A stretch of DNA of 64,000 bases. Source: Apostichopus japonicus. Its lineage: Eukaryota > Echinodermata > Holothuroidea > Aspidochirotida > Stichopodidae. Positions 35,119-45,542 of this stretch are shown here, piece by piece; the first letter of the stretch is position 1; each line of letters starts with the position of its first letter. Under the pieces are notes generated by a model. The model was not told the origin of the DNA. It saw only the letters and a program-made list of their open reading frames with translations, and did not search any database. The translations under genes and the position numbers were made by a program. The DNA lies in assembly GCF_037975245.1 (NCBI RefSeq), contig NC_092577.1:14842013-14906012 (forward strand), read 5' to 3'.

Positions 35119-35411
35119 GTATGTCCTGAACTTACTTGAAGCTAGCGAGCAGGGTCGACCAACCCAATAGCAAAATTAAAACATAAATTATCCGAATTGA
35201 AGCTGGCGAACGTTGTATTTTTTTTAGAGTATTCAAAGTCATACGAAGTTTTGTATGGTGGAGTATAAGGATCGCGAGATACAATTTCTCAATTGGACGA
35301 GGAAAACGTGGTAAATATGACTGATTAAAGGTCAATTTTGATCGAAAATTTTATGTCACTCACAAATTACAGAACATATGAAAATAAGAGTGCGACAGTC
35401 AGAACAAATTA

Positions 35412-35492
35412 GAGTGCGACAGTCGGAAATTCCGAATTGAAGCTGGCGACAGTCGGAAATTCCGACAGTCGGAAATTCCGACTGTCGCACTC
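35412..35492. repeat. 24-bp perfect inverted repeat with 33-bp loop
   Basis: The arm GAGTGCGACAGTCGGAAATT plus CCGA at 35412-35435 is exactly inverted at 35469-35492. The loop itself contains another copy of 'gacagtcggaaattccga', so alternative pairings exist. It sits in the subterminal part of the outer hAT-type element and may be a transposase-binding repeat cluster. Confidence 0.9.
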
Positions 35493-35689
35493 AAATTTTC
35501 CAACTATCGTCATTTTTACCAAGATTGGGGGTGAGACCCCCCCCCCCCCCCTCTAGCGACGTCCCTGTCTGTAGGCTACATGTACGTTGCTTATTTTAAG
35601 TACATTATGTAGTATTGAATTACGTATTATTTTAACTCGTTTGTTTTTTGGGGTTTAAAAGTGATATTGAATGAGGTGTCTCAATTTAC

Positions 35690-35895
35690 CAAGAGGCCAG
35701 GGAACCAGAATGAACACTCGGGAAGGGCCGTTTCCGGCCATCTGGGGGGTTTGTAAAACCAAAACTTTTCTTGTACGCTTCGCGCCAACTGATGGTGGCG
35801 CTCCGCTCAGATAGTCGTGCCTACAACTTTGAAAATCCATATCAATCGCAAAAAGTGCTCCCCCCCCCCCTTTCAAATTCCTGGCTACGTCGCTG
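35690..35895. mobile_element. truncated G-rich hAT-type element (right end)
   Basis: The right end, read inward, CAGCGACGTAGCCAGGAATT, is followed by a G-run and 'gagcactttttgcgattgat', nearly identical to the left end of the element at 34265. It also carries the 'gcgccaactgatggtggcgc' module. No left end or matching flank was found, so the copy is 5'-truncated. Confidence 0.65.
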
Positions 35896-35903
35896 CCCTG
35901 GGT

Positions 35904-36690
35904 GCGTGATCGAGATTGGAGAAATGAGCTCACACATAGGAATATCAATAAGCCAGCTGAGGGGGGCAGTCAAGCATCGTTTCTTGCAGTTAAACTTCGT
36001 CTGAATTAGTTGTAATTTTGTTGATTCTACAGTTGTTTTGTTATGATTCTGAGCCATTATGACTTGGAAATTTGTTAAAATAATCATAAATAATCATGTC
36101 TATCATATGAATAAGTGCAACTTGTGATGGAAGGTAATAGGCTACATTACATATGTTCATGCAAATCTATATCTAGCGTTTTCTGGGGTTTTACTTTTGC
36201 AACCTATTTTGACGGGCTAAGCCCTCCCCATTACTATAACATATATGTGTATCTCTGACGTCCTTATGGCAGATAGCCTTCAAAAGCTTTATCATTTTTT
36301 TTTTTTTTGTGATGTTACATTTAAAATACATTTGGAATGTTTACTTATATGTCAATTATGTCCTCTGTGGTAGCCTGCATAATTTCTTAGTTTTTTGTAG
36401 ATATTTTGGTTGCCTTTTGGAATAAAACGAAGACAGTTTCATCGCAATTCCCCTCAAAGATATCATTGCTATAATGGTGCCAGATGCCTTTACAAAATAT
36501 CACAACATTTGAACAAAAAAATTACGATAATATCTTCACCACACAAATCATCAGATGATTTAATATTTGACTTAAAACTGAAGAAATGTTCAGCAAGTTT
36601 GTTAAAGAATACATCCACTAGAACATCCCTTAAAACTTGACTGTTTACGAGTGTCATTAATTATTGTTTATCGCTTAGTGCCGTTATACA
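35904..36690. other. intergenic, no gene seen
   Basis: AT-rich sequence. The frame at 36410-36640 has no recognisable domain. Confidence 0.45.
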
Positions 36691-36694
36691 TTCA

Positions 36695-37660
36695 ATGTGA
36701 TGCCGCGAGCATGCCTCATTTAATGCCATATTTTGAGATGCATGGACTAAGTTATACATCTTTGGGTAACATCATTGATTCAATGTGATGCCGCGAGCAT
36801 GCCTCATTTAATGCCATATTTTAAGGTGCATGGACTAAGAATTATACATCTTTGGGTAACATCATTGATTCAATGTGATGTCGCGAGCATACCTCATTTA
36901 ATGCCATATTTTGAGATGCATGGACTAAGTTATACATCTTTGGGTAACATCATTGATTCAATGTGATGTCGCGAGCATACCTCATTTAATGCCATATTTT
37001 AAGGTGCATGGACTAAGAATTATACATCTTTGGGTAACATCATTGATTCAATGTGATGTCGCGAGCATACCTCATTTAATGCCATATTTTAAGGTGCATG
37101 GACTAAGTTATACATCTTTGGGTAACATCATTGATTCAATGTGATGTCGCGAGCATACCTCATTTAATGCCATATTTTAAGGTGCATGGACTAAGTTATA
37201 CATCTTTGGGTAACATCATTGATTCAATGTGATGTCGCGAGCATACCTCATTTAATGCCATATTTTGAGATGCATGGACTAAGTTATACATCTTTGGGTA
37301 ACATCATTGATTCAATGTGATGTCGCGAGCATACCTCATTTAATGCCATATTTTAAGGTGCATGGACTAAGAATTATACATCTTTGGGTAACATCATTGA
37401 TTCAATGTGATGTCGCGAGCATACCTCATTTAATGCCATATTTTAAGGTGCATGGACTAAGTTATACATCTTTGGGTAACATCATTGATTCAATGTGATG
37501 TCGCGAGCATACCTCATTTAATGCCATATTTTAAGGTGCATGGACTAAGTTATACATCTTTGGGTAACATCATTGATTCAATGTGATGCCGCTAGCGTAC
37601 CTCATTTAATGCCATATTTTGCGATGCACGGGCTAAACTTATACATCTTTGGGTAGCATC
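36695..37660. repeat. ~89-bp satellite array, eleven copies
   Basis: The unit runs from 'caatgtgatgtcgcgagcat' through 'cctcatttaatgccatattt' to 'tacatctttgggtaacatca'. Units come in two flavours, with 'aaggtgcatggactaagaat' or 'gagatgcatggactaagtta', partly alternating in pairs as a higher-order repeat. The outer units are the most diverged. Short ORFs of 63 residues repeated every ~178-354 bp are by-products. Confidence 0.95.
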
Positions 37661-37666
37661 ATAGAC

Positions 37667-38112
37667 CTTGTGAGGGCGTTGTGGTCAAGTGGTTAAAGCA
37701 GTCGACTTGTGATCTAAGGATTACAGGTTCGAGCCCTGGCCAGATCATTGCGTTGTGTCCTTGGGCAAGGCACTTTATCTCCATTGCCTCTCTTCACCCA
37801 GGTATATAAATGGGGACTTGCGAGGTGACCTGTAAATATAGTTGCGGCATGCGCCCCTTTGTGGCTGCACCTATGGGAAGTCCCCCAGGGGACACGTGGC
37901 CGTGGTGCACTGTGGTGCCCCAGGAGAGATATTTTTGAATTGTGCACACTTTGGTGTGTAGGTGTGACAAGTTACCAATGACCAGGGTTAAGTACAGCGC
38001 TACGAGACTTTATTGTAAGTTGCGCTATATAAGAACTGAGAATTATTATTATTATTATTATTATTACTATTATTATTATTACTATTATTATTATTATTAT
38101 TATTTTTATTAT
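37667..38112 (+). mobile_element. tRNA-derived SINE with (ATT)n tail
   Basis: The head 'gttgtggtcaagtggttaaa' contains a pol III A box and 'ggttcgagccc' a B box, with the spacing of a tRNA. The body includes 'tccttgggcaaggcacttta' and 'ctcttcacccaggtatataa', a conserved module known from invertebrate SINEs. The 3' end reads 'gagactttattgtaagttgc' then 'gctatataagaactg' and ends in an ATT repeat. That 3' end matches the LINE tail near 55890-55930, so an L2/CR1-like LINE probably supplied the machinery. It abuts the end of the 89-bp satellite. Confidence 0.9.
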
Positions 38113-39138
38113 GATGTACCCGTTATAGACATAAACATTATCATTATACATAGACGATAGGAAGCTTATATCATCTTTTTTTCTTTGATAAAAAGCATTA
38201 CGATAAAACTTGTTTCTTGACTATAATTTTGCTATATTTTTAAAATGTGCACACTTACCTTTTAAGGGAGGCTTAAGTACCGATTGATACAAGTTAAACG
38301 TCATTTGATTGATAACCATGTTAATAGAAAATATTTTGTTTTCAATTTTGTTTATTATTTATTTGTGCTAATGTACCGTATCTGCAATTAACTACAGTCC
38401 CGTGCACTGGTTACGCTTAACTTCATACGCTTCATGACCTTTAAAGATAAGCTTGTTAATAAAAAATACTTTGTTTCGCATTGTTTTTTTGGGGGGGTGG
38501 GGGGGGGGTTATTGTTTATTTATGATAATGTACCGTATCTAAAATCAATTAAACGACGTGCGCGGGTTACGCTTAATTTCATACGCTTCATAATCTTGAA
38601 AGATAAGCCTGTTAATAACGAGTGCTTTAAAACGATAAGATGCTTATATCATTTAGTCTAATTTGAATAAAAACATTTCGATCAAAATTGTTTCTTGACA
38701 TTAGTTTGCTATTGTGTGTCTGATTAAAGTGTTTCTATGTTAAGTAAACTTAGCTTTTAAGGAAGGTTTAAGGAATACTATCAACTCGATCGATACAAGT
38801 TAAAAGTCATATGATTGATAAGCCTGTTAATGGAAAATACTTTGTTTTCGATTTTTTGGAATTGTTTATTTGTGCTAATGTACCGTATCGGAAATTAAAT
38901 ACAGGCCGTGTACCGGTTACTCTTAACTTCATATACGCTTCATGACCTTTAAAGAAGCAACCTGTCAAATTCTGCGGATATTTAAATAAAACTTGAACTT
39001 TGAGTTATCAATGACATCGATAAGTCTTCGAGATCAAAACTGTACTTTTGCTTCTTTCATTGGAGACGAGGCCGGTGACGAAGTAAATAAGATCGTGTTT
39101 GTGGTAGATTGATGTATCTTCCGCTCATGCGTGAAGTG
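38113..39138. repeat. degenerate ~300-bp repeat, three copies
   Basis: The phrases 'gtgctaatgtaccgtatc', 'ggttacgcttaacttcatac' and 'gcttcatgacctttaaaga' recur at about 38370-38450, 38525-38600 and 38875-38960, each followed by 'aagcctgttaat'-like text. This is an old tandem duplication of non-coding sequence. Confidence 0.7.
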
Positions 39139-40179
39139 CTTCTGTATATATTATGACCAGACAGATAGGAGAGAAGTTGCATGTATATAGGGAACCAGTT
39201 TATCAGTATAAACTGAAGTGTGTTATAACACCGTAAAACATGTTACACATGTCAGCAGATGCTTCTGTGCACCCAATGACTTCATCAGTTGGTATTGTGA
39301 ATATATAAGAGACAACTGTTAATCAGTATAAGCTGAAAGTGTGTTATAACTATAACACCGTAACACATGTTACCTGTGTTACCTGCTTCTGTATATATTA
39401 TGACCAGACAGATAGGAGAGAAGTTGCATGTAGGGAACCAGTTAATCAGTATAAACTGAAGTGTGTTATAACACCGTAACACATGTTACACATGTCAGCA
39501 GATGCTTCTGTGCACCCAATGTACATGACTTCATCAGTTGGTATTGTGAATATATAAGAGACAACTGTTAATCAGTATAAGCTGAAAGTGTGTTATAACT
39601 ATAACACCGTAACACATGTTACCTGTGTTACCTGCTTCTGTATATATTATGACCAGACAGATAGGAGAGAAGTTGCATGTAGGGAACCAGTTAATCAGTA
39701 TAAACTGAAGTGTGTTATAACACCGTAACACATGTTACACATGTCAGCAGATGCTTCTGTGCACCCAATGTACATGACTTCATCAGTTGGTATTGTGAAT
39801 ATATAAGAGACAACTGTTAATCAGTATAAGCTGAAAGTGTGTTATAACTATAACACCGTAACACATGTTACCTGTGTTACCTGCTTCTGTATATATTATG
39901 ACCAGACAGACAGGAGAGAAGTTGCATGTAGGGAACCAGTTAATCAGTATAAACTGAAGTGTGTTATAACACCGTAACACATGTTACACATGTCAGCAGA
40001 TGCTTCTGTGCACCCAATGTACATGACTTCATCAGTTGGTATTGTGAATATATAAGAGACAACTGTTAATCAGTATAAGCTGAAAGTGTGTTATAACTAT
40101 AACACCGTAACACATGTTACCTGTGTTACCTGCTTCTGTATATATTATGACCAGACAGATAGGAGAGAAGTTGCATGTA
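39139..40179. repeat. 249-bp satellite array, left part (about four copies)
   Basis: The unit contains 'gacttcatcagttggtattg', 'gagacaactgttaatcagta', 'taacaccgtaacacatgtta' and 'gaccagacagataggagaga'. Copies repeat at exactly 249 bp (for example 39285, 39534, 39783). Each unit is itself built of two related halves, both with 'agtgtgttataacaccgtaa'. The array continues at 44800 on the far side of the inserted CACTG element. Confidence 0.95.
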
Positions 40180-40871
40180 CACTGAAAACTTAAATTGGTT
40201 CACTGACTAACAAAACGTTAGTCCATCTGGTGCCTCTCCCGACTAACATAGCCTTAGTCAGTTGCTATACCGACTAATTTATTCCTTAGTCAGTTGGATT
40301 TCTTAGTCGGTCATCTTAGTCCGTCAGCTTAGTCGATCAACAATTTTTTAGTCGGTAAATGTTTATTAGTCAGTTACATTAGTTGGTGACATTAGTCGGT
40401 CTTTACCGACTAATTTATATGAGCCACCGACTAGTTTATAGCAGGTTTTACATTAGTCAGGATGGTGACTCTCCCGACTAACCTTTCTTAGTCGGTATCG
40501 ACTGACTAGTTGCACTGACTAGATTCACTGAAAGAATTAAACCCGACTAGTTTCACTGACTAGTATCACTGAAAGAAAAGAGAGCAGAAGAAACACAAAT
40601 AATGTGTACGTTGGCAGTATTTATTTCTGATAAAACTTCTGATGTCTACAAAAGGCTGACTTTCGACAGATAGAGAAGAAATCACTGTAAATAAAATCTG
40701 AAAATCTAATTTTTTTTCCAACAAAGTTAAGACAAGTTAATGGATCAAACATGAATCGCAAAAGTATAGCACTGCACAATAATGCAAAGTTGAGTCTTGG
40801 GCAAGGGTTCCTCATGACTTTCGTTTTAAAGTGGTACCCCAAATCGACACCAGTTAAGTCTTCACGAACAA

Positions 40872-40947
40872 AGAGTGTTTCTCATAACTACAAATGGCCT
40901 CCCACTTGTCTTCAGGAAGCCAAAATCTGCACCATTATTGACCTGTG
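40872..40947 (-). CDS. possible terminal exon inside the CACTG element, unrecognised
   Basis: On the minus strand an acceptor-like 'attttctgttcacag' at about 40948-40960 precedes a short frame reading VNNGADFGFLKTSGRPFVVM and ending NTLCS before a stop. No family is recognised. It could be the last exon of a gene carried by the element together with the candidate exon at 42725-42910, but the intervening exons are not established. Confidence 0.25.
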
Positions 40948-41204
40948 AACAGAAAATATGATATACGTGTAAGCACAGATACAGATATAGCACATGATAA
41001 CTCACATTATCATAAACATACATTTACATTAAAATTTTATAACATATTGGGAGGTATACATTTAAATCTAGGTCCCTCAAGTTATAAGCCAGGAATAGCA
41101 GCTTTACCAAATTATTATTAGCTTTGCACAGCATAACACCAAGTTATTTCTCAAAGCTTAATAATTATGTTAATCATGTTAATAATGATCCCAATAGACC
41201 GGGA

Positions 41205-42555
41205 TCCCAGAGGGTTTGGTTAGCTGGGAAGGTAACCAATTGCCTTGTACATCACAATGTTCACAGTGCATTCCTGTATATGAAACCAGACGACTGGCAA
41301 ACCGACTGTGGTGGGTGTGGCTGGGAGAGCAATTTTAAAGTCACCTGATAGCTAACCTAGATCAGTTTTCATGGTAACACATCAAAGTAAGTACAATATG
41401 TCAGGTATGGCCCCAAGAGCAACAAATGGCCATTGCCAGTAATTATTGGTGGTGGGGTACCCCTGCCAGTGATCTATAATTGACCCCTCAAGGCTGACCT
41501 AGGTCAGCTCATGAGGTAACCACTTGAAACCTACTGGAAAATGTTGGTTAGGGCTTCAGATACAACTGATGGGCATTGCCAGTAATTTTTATTGGTGGGG
41601 TACCCCTGCCAGTAGACCCCCAAAATGCCCATCCCCCATTGACCTAGATGAGCTCATGATGTAACCAGTTGAAAACTACTGGAAAATGGTATCACTTCAT
41701 ATGTAAGGGATGGGAATTTCCAGTAATTTATATTGGGGGGGGGTACCCCTGCCAGTAGACCCCCAAAATGCCCATTCCCTCATTGACTTAGGTCAGCTCA
41801 TGAGATAACCAGTTGAAAAATTACTGGAAAATGATAGGTATCACTTCATATGTAAGGGATGGGCATTTCCAGTCATTTACATTGGTGGGGTACCCCTGCC
41901 AGTAGACCCCCAAAAAGCCCCCCCCCCCCCTCATTGAAAACCAGTTGAAAACTACTGGAAAATTATTGACAGGATTCTATATGTAAGGGATGGGCGGACT
42001 CTGGCAGTGGTGGCCCACCAATATAAAATACTGGAAATGCCCATCCTTACATATGAAGTGATACCTATCATTTTCCTGAAGGTTTCAACTGGTCAAATCA
42101 TGAGCTCACCTAGGTCAATGAGGGGATGGGCATATTGGGGGTCTACTAGCAGGGGTACCCCACCAATAAAAATTACTGGCAATGCCCATCCCTTGTATCT
42201 GAAGTCCTAACCAACATTTTCCAGTAGGTTTCAAGTGGTTACCTCATGAGCTGACCTAGGTCAGCCGTGAGGGGTCAATTATAGATCACTGGCAGGGGTA
42301 CCCCACCACCAATAATTACTGGCAATGGCCATTTGTTGCTCTTGGGGCCATACCTGACACATTGTTCTTACTTTGATGTGGTTACCATGAAAGCTGCTCT
42401 AGGTTAGCTATTAGGTGACTTTAAAATTGCTCTCCCAGCCACATCCACCACAGTCGGTTTGCCAGTCATCAGGTTTCATATACAGGAATGCATTGTGAAC
42501 ATTGTGATGTACCAGGCAATTGGTTACCTTCCCAGCTAACCAAACCCTCTGGACT
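41205..42555. repeat. large foldback (inverted repeat) inside the CACTG element
   Basis: The segment beginning 'gagggtttggttagctggga' at about 41210 is inverted at about 42550. Pairing continues through 'ccattgccagtaattattgg', 'ctgacctaggtcagctcatg' and 'gggtacccctgccagt' up to a centre near 42000. The left arm has extra tandem copies of a ~120-140 bp block ('ggtacccctgccagtagacc'), so it is longer than the right. Both arms can be read as the same short peptide (WLAGKVTNCLVHHNVH), which is a consequence of the symmetry. Confidence 0.9.
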
Positions 42556-42724
42556 CCCGCTCTACAGATCAGTGAAAATTTGACCAAACTTATGAAGCTT
42601 GCACGTAAATGATATACTAGACTGTTTTTTTTTTTAAAACAGGTTATGAAAAGTATCTTAAATATCATTAAACAGTTAGGTACAATAGTTAAACTCACTC
42701 TTCCATCTTTTTTCTCTATGGTAC

Positions 42725-42910
42725 TTGTTCCTTTGCTTTTTGGACTCTTGGATAAACTCTTTTGTTCTGCGAAGGGTACCAATATATCATCTTAAAACAT
42801 GTCTTTAAGCCATATATAACACAGTTCTCCTCTTCTGTTGTTGCCTCCACACTGGTGTCGTACATCACAGGAAAGCTCACCCTTGACTTAGATATTTGGC
42901 TTTTCAATTC
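42725..42910 (-). CDS. possible internal exon inside the CACTG element, unrecognised
   Basis: On the minus strand a good acceptor (TTTCTTTCTTCCAGCAG) precedes a 62-codon frame starting ELKSQISKSRVSFPVMYDTS and ending near VQKAKEQ at a possible donor (CAA|GTACCA). The frame stops six bases later if unspliced. No family is recognised. It may belong to the transposon's own gene or to captured host sequence. Confidence 0.3.
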
Positions 42911-44799
42911 CTGCTGGAAGAAAGAAACAGCAAAGTATTCATCATTTGAAAAAAAAAAAAAAAAAAAAAAGTTGTCACCACAAAGTTATGTGAGATTTGC
43001 TTCCACTATAGTCTCAAAAAACAATCCCAAAGTTTGAAGCAGACTGTATAAAGCTGAAAATTTGAACGAGAGTGTCATCACCATTGCAACCAGAATCAAA
43101 TGCCCAGAATACAGAGATAATAAAACATGGGCTAAATCTTTGTTTGTTTTTATGATCTTTAAAAATATAAAATTTTAGAAACAGAAATGCACTGAGCCAA
43201 CTTATTTATAGGCCTAATCGTTTTTAGTTGTTATTTTGCTTGCTCACATAACAAGCCTGTGTAGACCTAGGCTAGAGGAGAATCAGTACTTTGTTACACT
43301 AAGTTTGTCTTCGGTCGTTTTGATATAGTCTTACTAGTAGTACTAAAGTATATATTGGACCGGCGAAGACTAGAGAATACCCAGAGTTTTAGCAACTGCG
43401 TTAAACTGTATCATCTGATCTATTATTTACGCCAATGAGTTTCATTCAATCTAGGATCAAAAAGAGAAAACTAATTAATCTTAACCTTTAAACTTTGCTA
43501 CTAAACAGATATGCTTGAATTACAAATAAATGTCAAAAAAACATCATAATCTAAGAATCGATGCATATACATAAACAGAATAATTTGAATTCGCGCAAGT
43601 GAACCCTGCACTACATTGGACAGAAAAAAAAACGTGCAATTAGACCAAACTAAACATACTCAATTTTCCGTTACTTCTACATAAAATATCAATGCAAATA
43701 CAACAACTTACTCTTTTGGCAGTATACTAAAAGCACATGTTATAATAACTTCAGACTATCAAGCTTTCTTGAGAAAAAACGGTTAATACTTCTTACAGTA
43801 AGCAAGTCGACCGTGAAGGAATGTCGCAATTGTTTCCTGGGCGTGACCGGAAATTAAATACTAAAAAATGATAAATGAAAAGGTTAAATAGAACTGAAGC
43901 GTGCATCCTGACTGCTCGCAACATATAATACCGCTGACTAGCCAACATAATTTGTTCAGCCTACTGTGACTGTACGTTTGAAGGTCTAGCCTTGCTTATT
44001 CAATATCACAAAGCCTACCCATTTAGATTCACATGGGAAATTACAGGAAATCTTTACCAAATGAGTGTAGACTTCAAATAAACTATTGAGCCTTATAGTT
44101 CCAGCATTTGTTTGGGAATAAATAAGAAGATTATGTGCCACTGTTCAATCTAGCCCAATACACACATAACACATTGTTAATTGGTGTTTAGGATGCACAC
44201 TTTAGTGTTGAGAATGCACTGCAGTACCCAGTAGAAGCCTATAGGCTACTCACTGTCATTGCACTTGTGTATTGCGAAACGCCAACGTGACAACGGTAGC
44301 GTTACACTAACCATAATACAGTACTAGTGCCAGTGGCCTAACAATTAACTTTAATTTTACCTTCAAATTAAAGGAATAACAGGTAGGCCGATGATGCAGT
44401 TAATACCTCCATTCTTCTAAAGACCTTCTTGGGTGATTTACGGTTGAAAGTTGCTTAGAGTGATCGTATGAAACTATGCCAAGCCCAGCAAGCTGCCGTT
44501 GCCTCTCGGTTTCCAAATTGAAGTGAATCGAATTGGGTTAAAATACATTAGTCTGTCGACACCGACTAAGCTACGATTATGGCGTAAATCGGGTGTCCGT
44601 ATCGTTCTTAGTCCATGGGTTAAAATACCTTAGTCCGTCGCCACCGACTAAGCTGCGATTATATTTTCCTTAGTCAGTGTAAACTAACTAAGAAGCAGCG
44701 ATGAAACGAAGATTTTTGCTAGTCCGTGTGCATTGACTAACGTTACAGACTAATTTAACGTTAGTCCGTGGCAATATTGACTAGTTTATTTTTTCAGTG

Positions 44800-45542
44800 T
44801 AGGGAACCAGTTAATCAGTATAAACTGAAGTGTGTTATAACACCGTAACACATGTTACACATGTCAGCAGATGCTTCTGTGCACCCAATGTACATGACTT
44901 CATCAGTTGGTATTGTGAATATATAAGAGACAACTGTTAATCAGTATAAGCTGAAAGTGTGTTATAACTATAACACCGTAACACATGTTACCTGTGTTAC
45001 CTGCTTCTGTATATATTATGACCAGACAGACAGGAGAGAAGTTGCATGTAGGGAACCAGTTAATCAGTATAAACTGAAGTGTGTTATAACACCGTAACAC
45101 ATGTTACACATGTCAGCAGATGCTTCTGTACACCCAATGTACATGACTTCATCAGTTGGTATTGTGAATAAGAGACAACTGTTAATCAGTATAAGCTGAA
45201 AGTGTGTTATAACTATAACACCGTAACACATGTTACCTGTGTTACCTGCTTCTGTATATAGTATGACCAGACAGATAGGAGTTGCATGTAGGGAACCAGT
45301 TAATCAGTATAAACTGAAGTGTGTTATAACACCGTAACACATGTTACACATGTCAGCAGATGCTTCTGTGCACCCAATGTACATGACTTCATCAGTTGGT
45401 ATTGTGAATAAAAGACAACTGTTAATCAGTATAAGCTGAAAGTGTGTTATAACTATAACACCGTAACACATGTTACCTGTGTTACCTGCTTCTGTATATA
45501 GTATGACCAGACAGATAGGAGAGAAGTTGCATGTAGGGAACC
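44800..45542. repeat. 249-bp satellite array, right part (about three copies)
   Basis: This continues the same unit as 39139-40179 on the other side of the inserted element, beginning 'tagggaaccagttaatcag'. Copies further right have small deletions ('gtgaataagagac', 'taggagttgcatg'), making them slightly shorter than 249 bp. Confidence 0.95.

Larger units (their letters stand above)
33947..35567. mobile_element. G-rich hAT-type element with perfect 8-bp TSD (outer)
   Basis: The left end CAGGGACGTAGCTAAGG and right end, inward, CAGGGACGTCGCTAGAGG are inverted. The perfect duplication TCTGTAGG lies at 33939-33946 and 35568-35575. Homopolymer G and C runs lie just inside each end. Both subterminal regions contain 'gaaaattccgac'/'gtcggaattt'-type motifs. 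An intact second element (34265-35118) is inserted in it. No transposase frame. Confidence 0.9.
40180..44799. mobile_element. CACTG-ended DNA transposon (EnSpm/CACTA- or Tc1-like), inserted in satellite
   Basis: The ends are CACTGAAAAC and, inward from the right, CACTGAAAAAATAAAC. The satellite text 'gcatgtagggaacc' is interrupted so that TA is present on both sides (40178-40179 and 44800-44801), giving a 2-bp TA duplication. Subterminal regions on both sides are packed with TTAGTCGGT, ACCGACTAA and related motifs, as is typical of CACTA elements. The 4.6-kb interior contains a foldback and some exon-like pieces but no recognised transposase. TA duplication would also fit Tc1/mariner or a related superfamily, so the class is unsettled. 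Confidence 0.8.

Noticed and set aside
34265-35895. Single element bounded by the 34265 left end and the 35895 right end, which are ~50 bp inverted matches
   Set aside because: The flanks (GTATATCC and CCCTGGGT) do not match. Pairing 34265 with 35118 gives a near-perfect 8-bp duplication, so the 35895 end belongs to a different truncated copy.
36775-37498. Repeated 63-residue frames
   Set aside because: They are by-products of the 89-bp satellite, identical because the units are identical.
37680-37735. Functional tRNA gene
   Set aside because: A and B boxes are present, but the sequence continues into a SINE body and a LINE-type tail and does not close a tRNA cloverleaf.
37714-37947. 77-residue minus-strand frame
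   Set aside because: It lies antisense across the SINE body and has no coding meaning.
39285-39980. Repeated 65-residue minus-strand frames (also at 44903)
   Set aside because: They recur exactly every 249 bp with the satellite and are not genes.
41124-41348. Frame with WLAGKVTNCLVHH, present on both strands
   Set aside because: It is the two arms of the foldback read in the same sense. No family is recognised and the open length is short.
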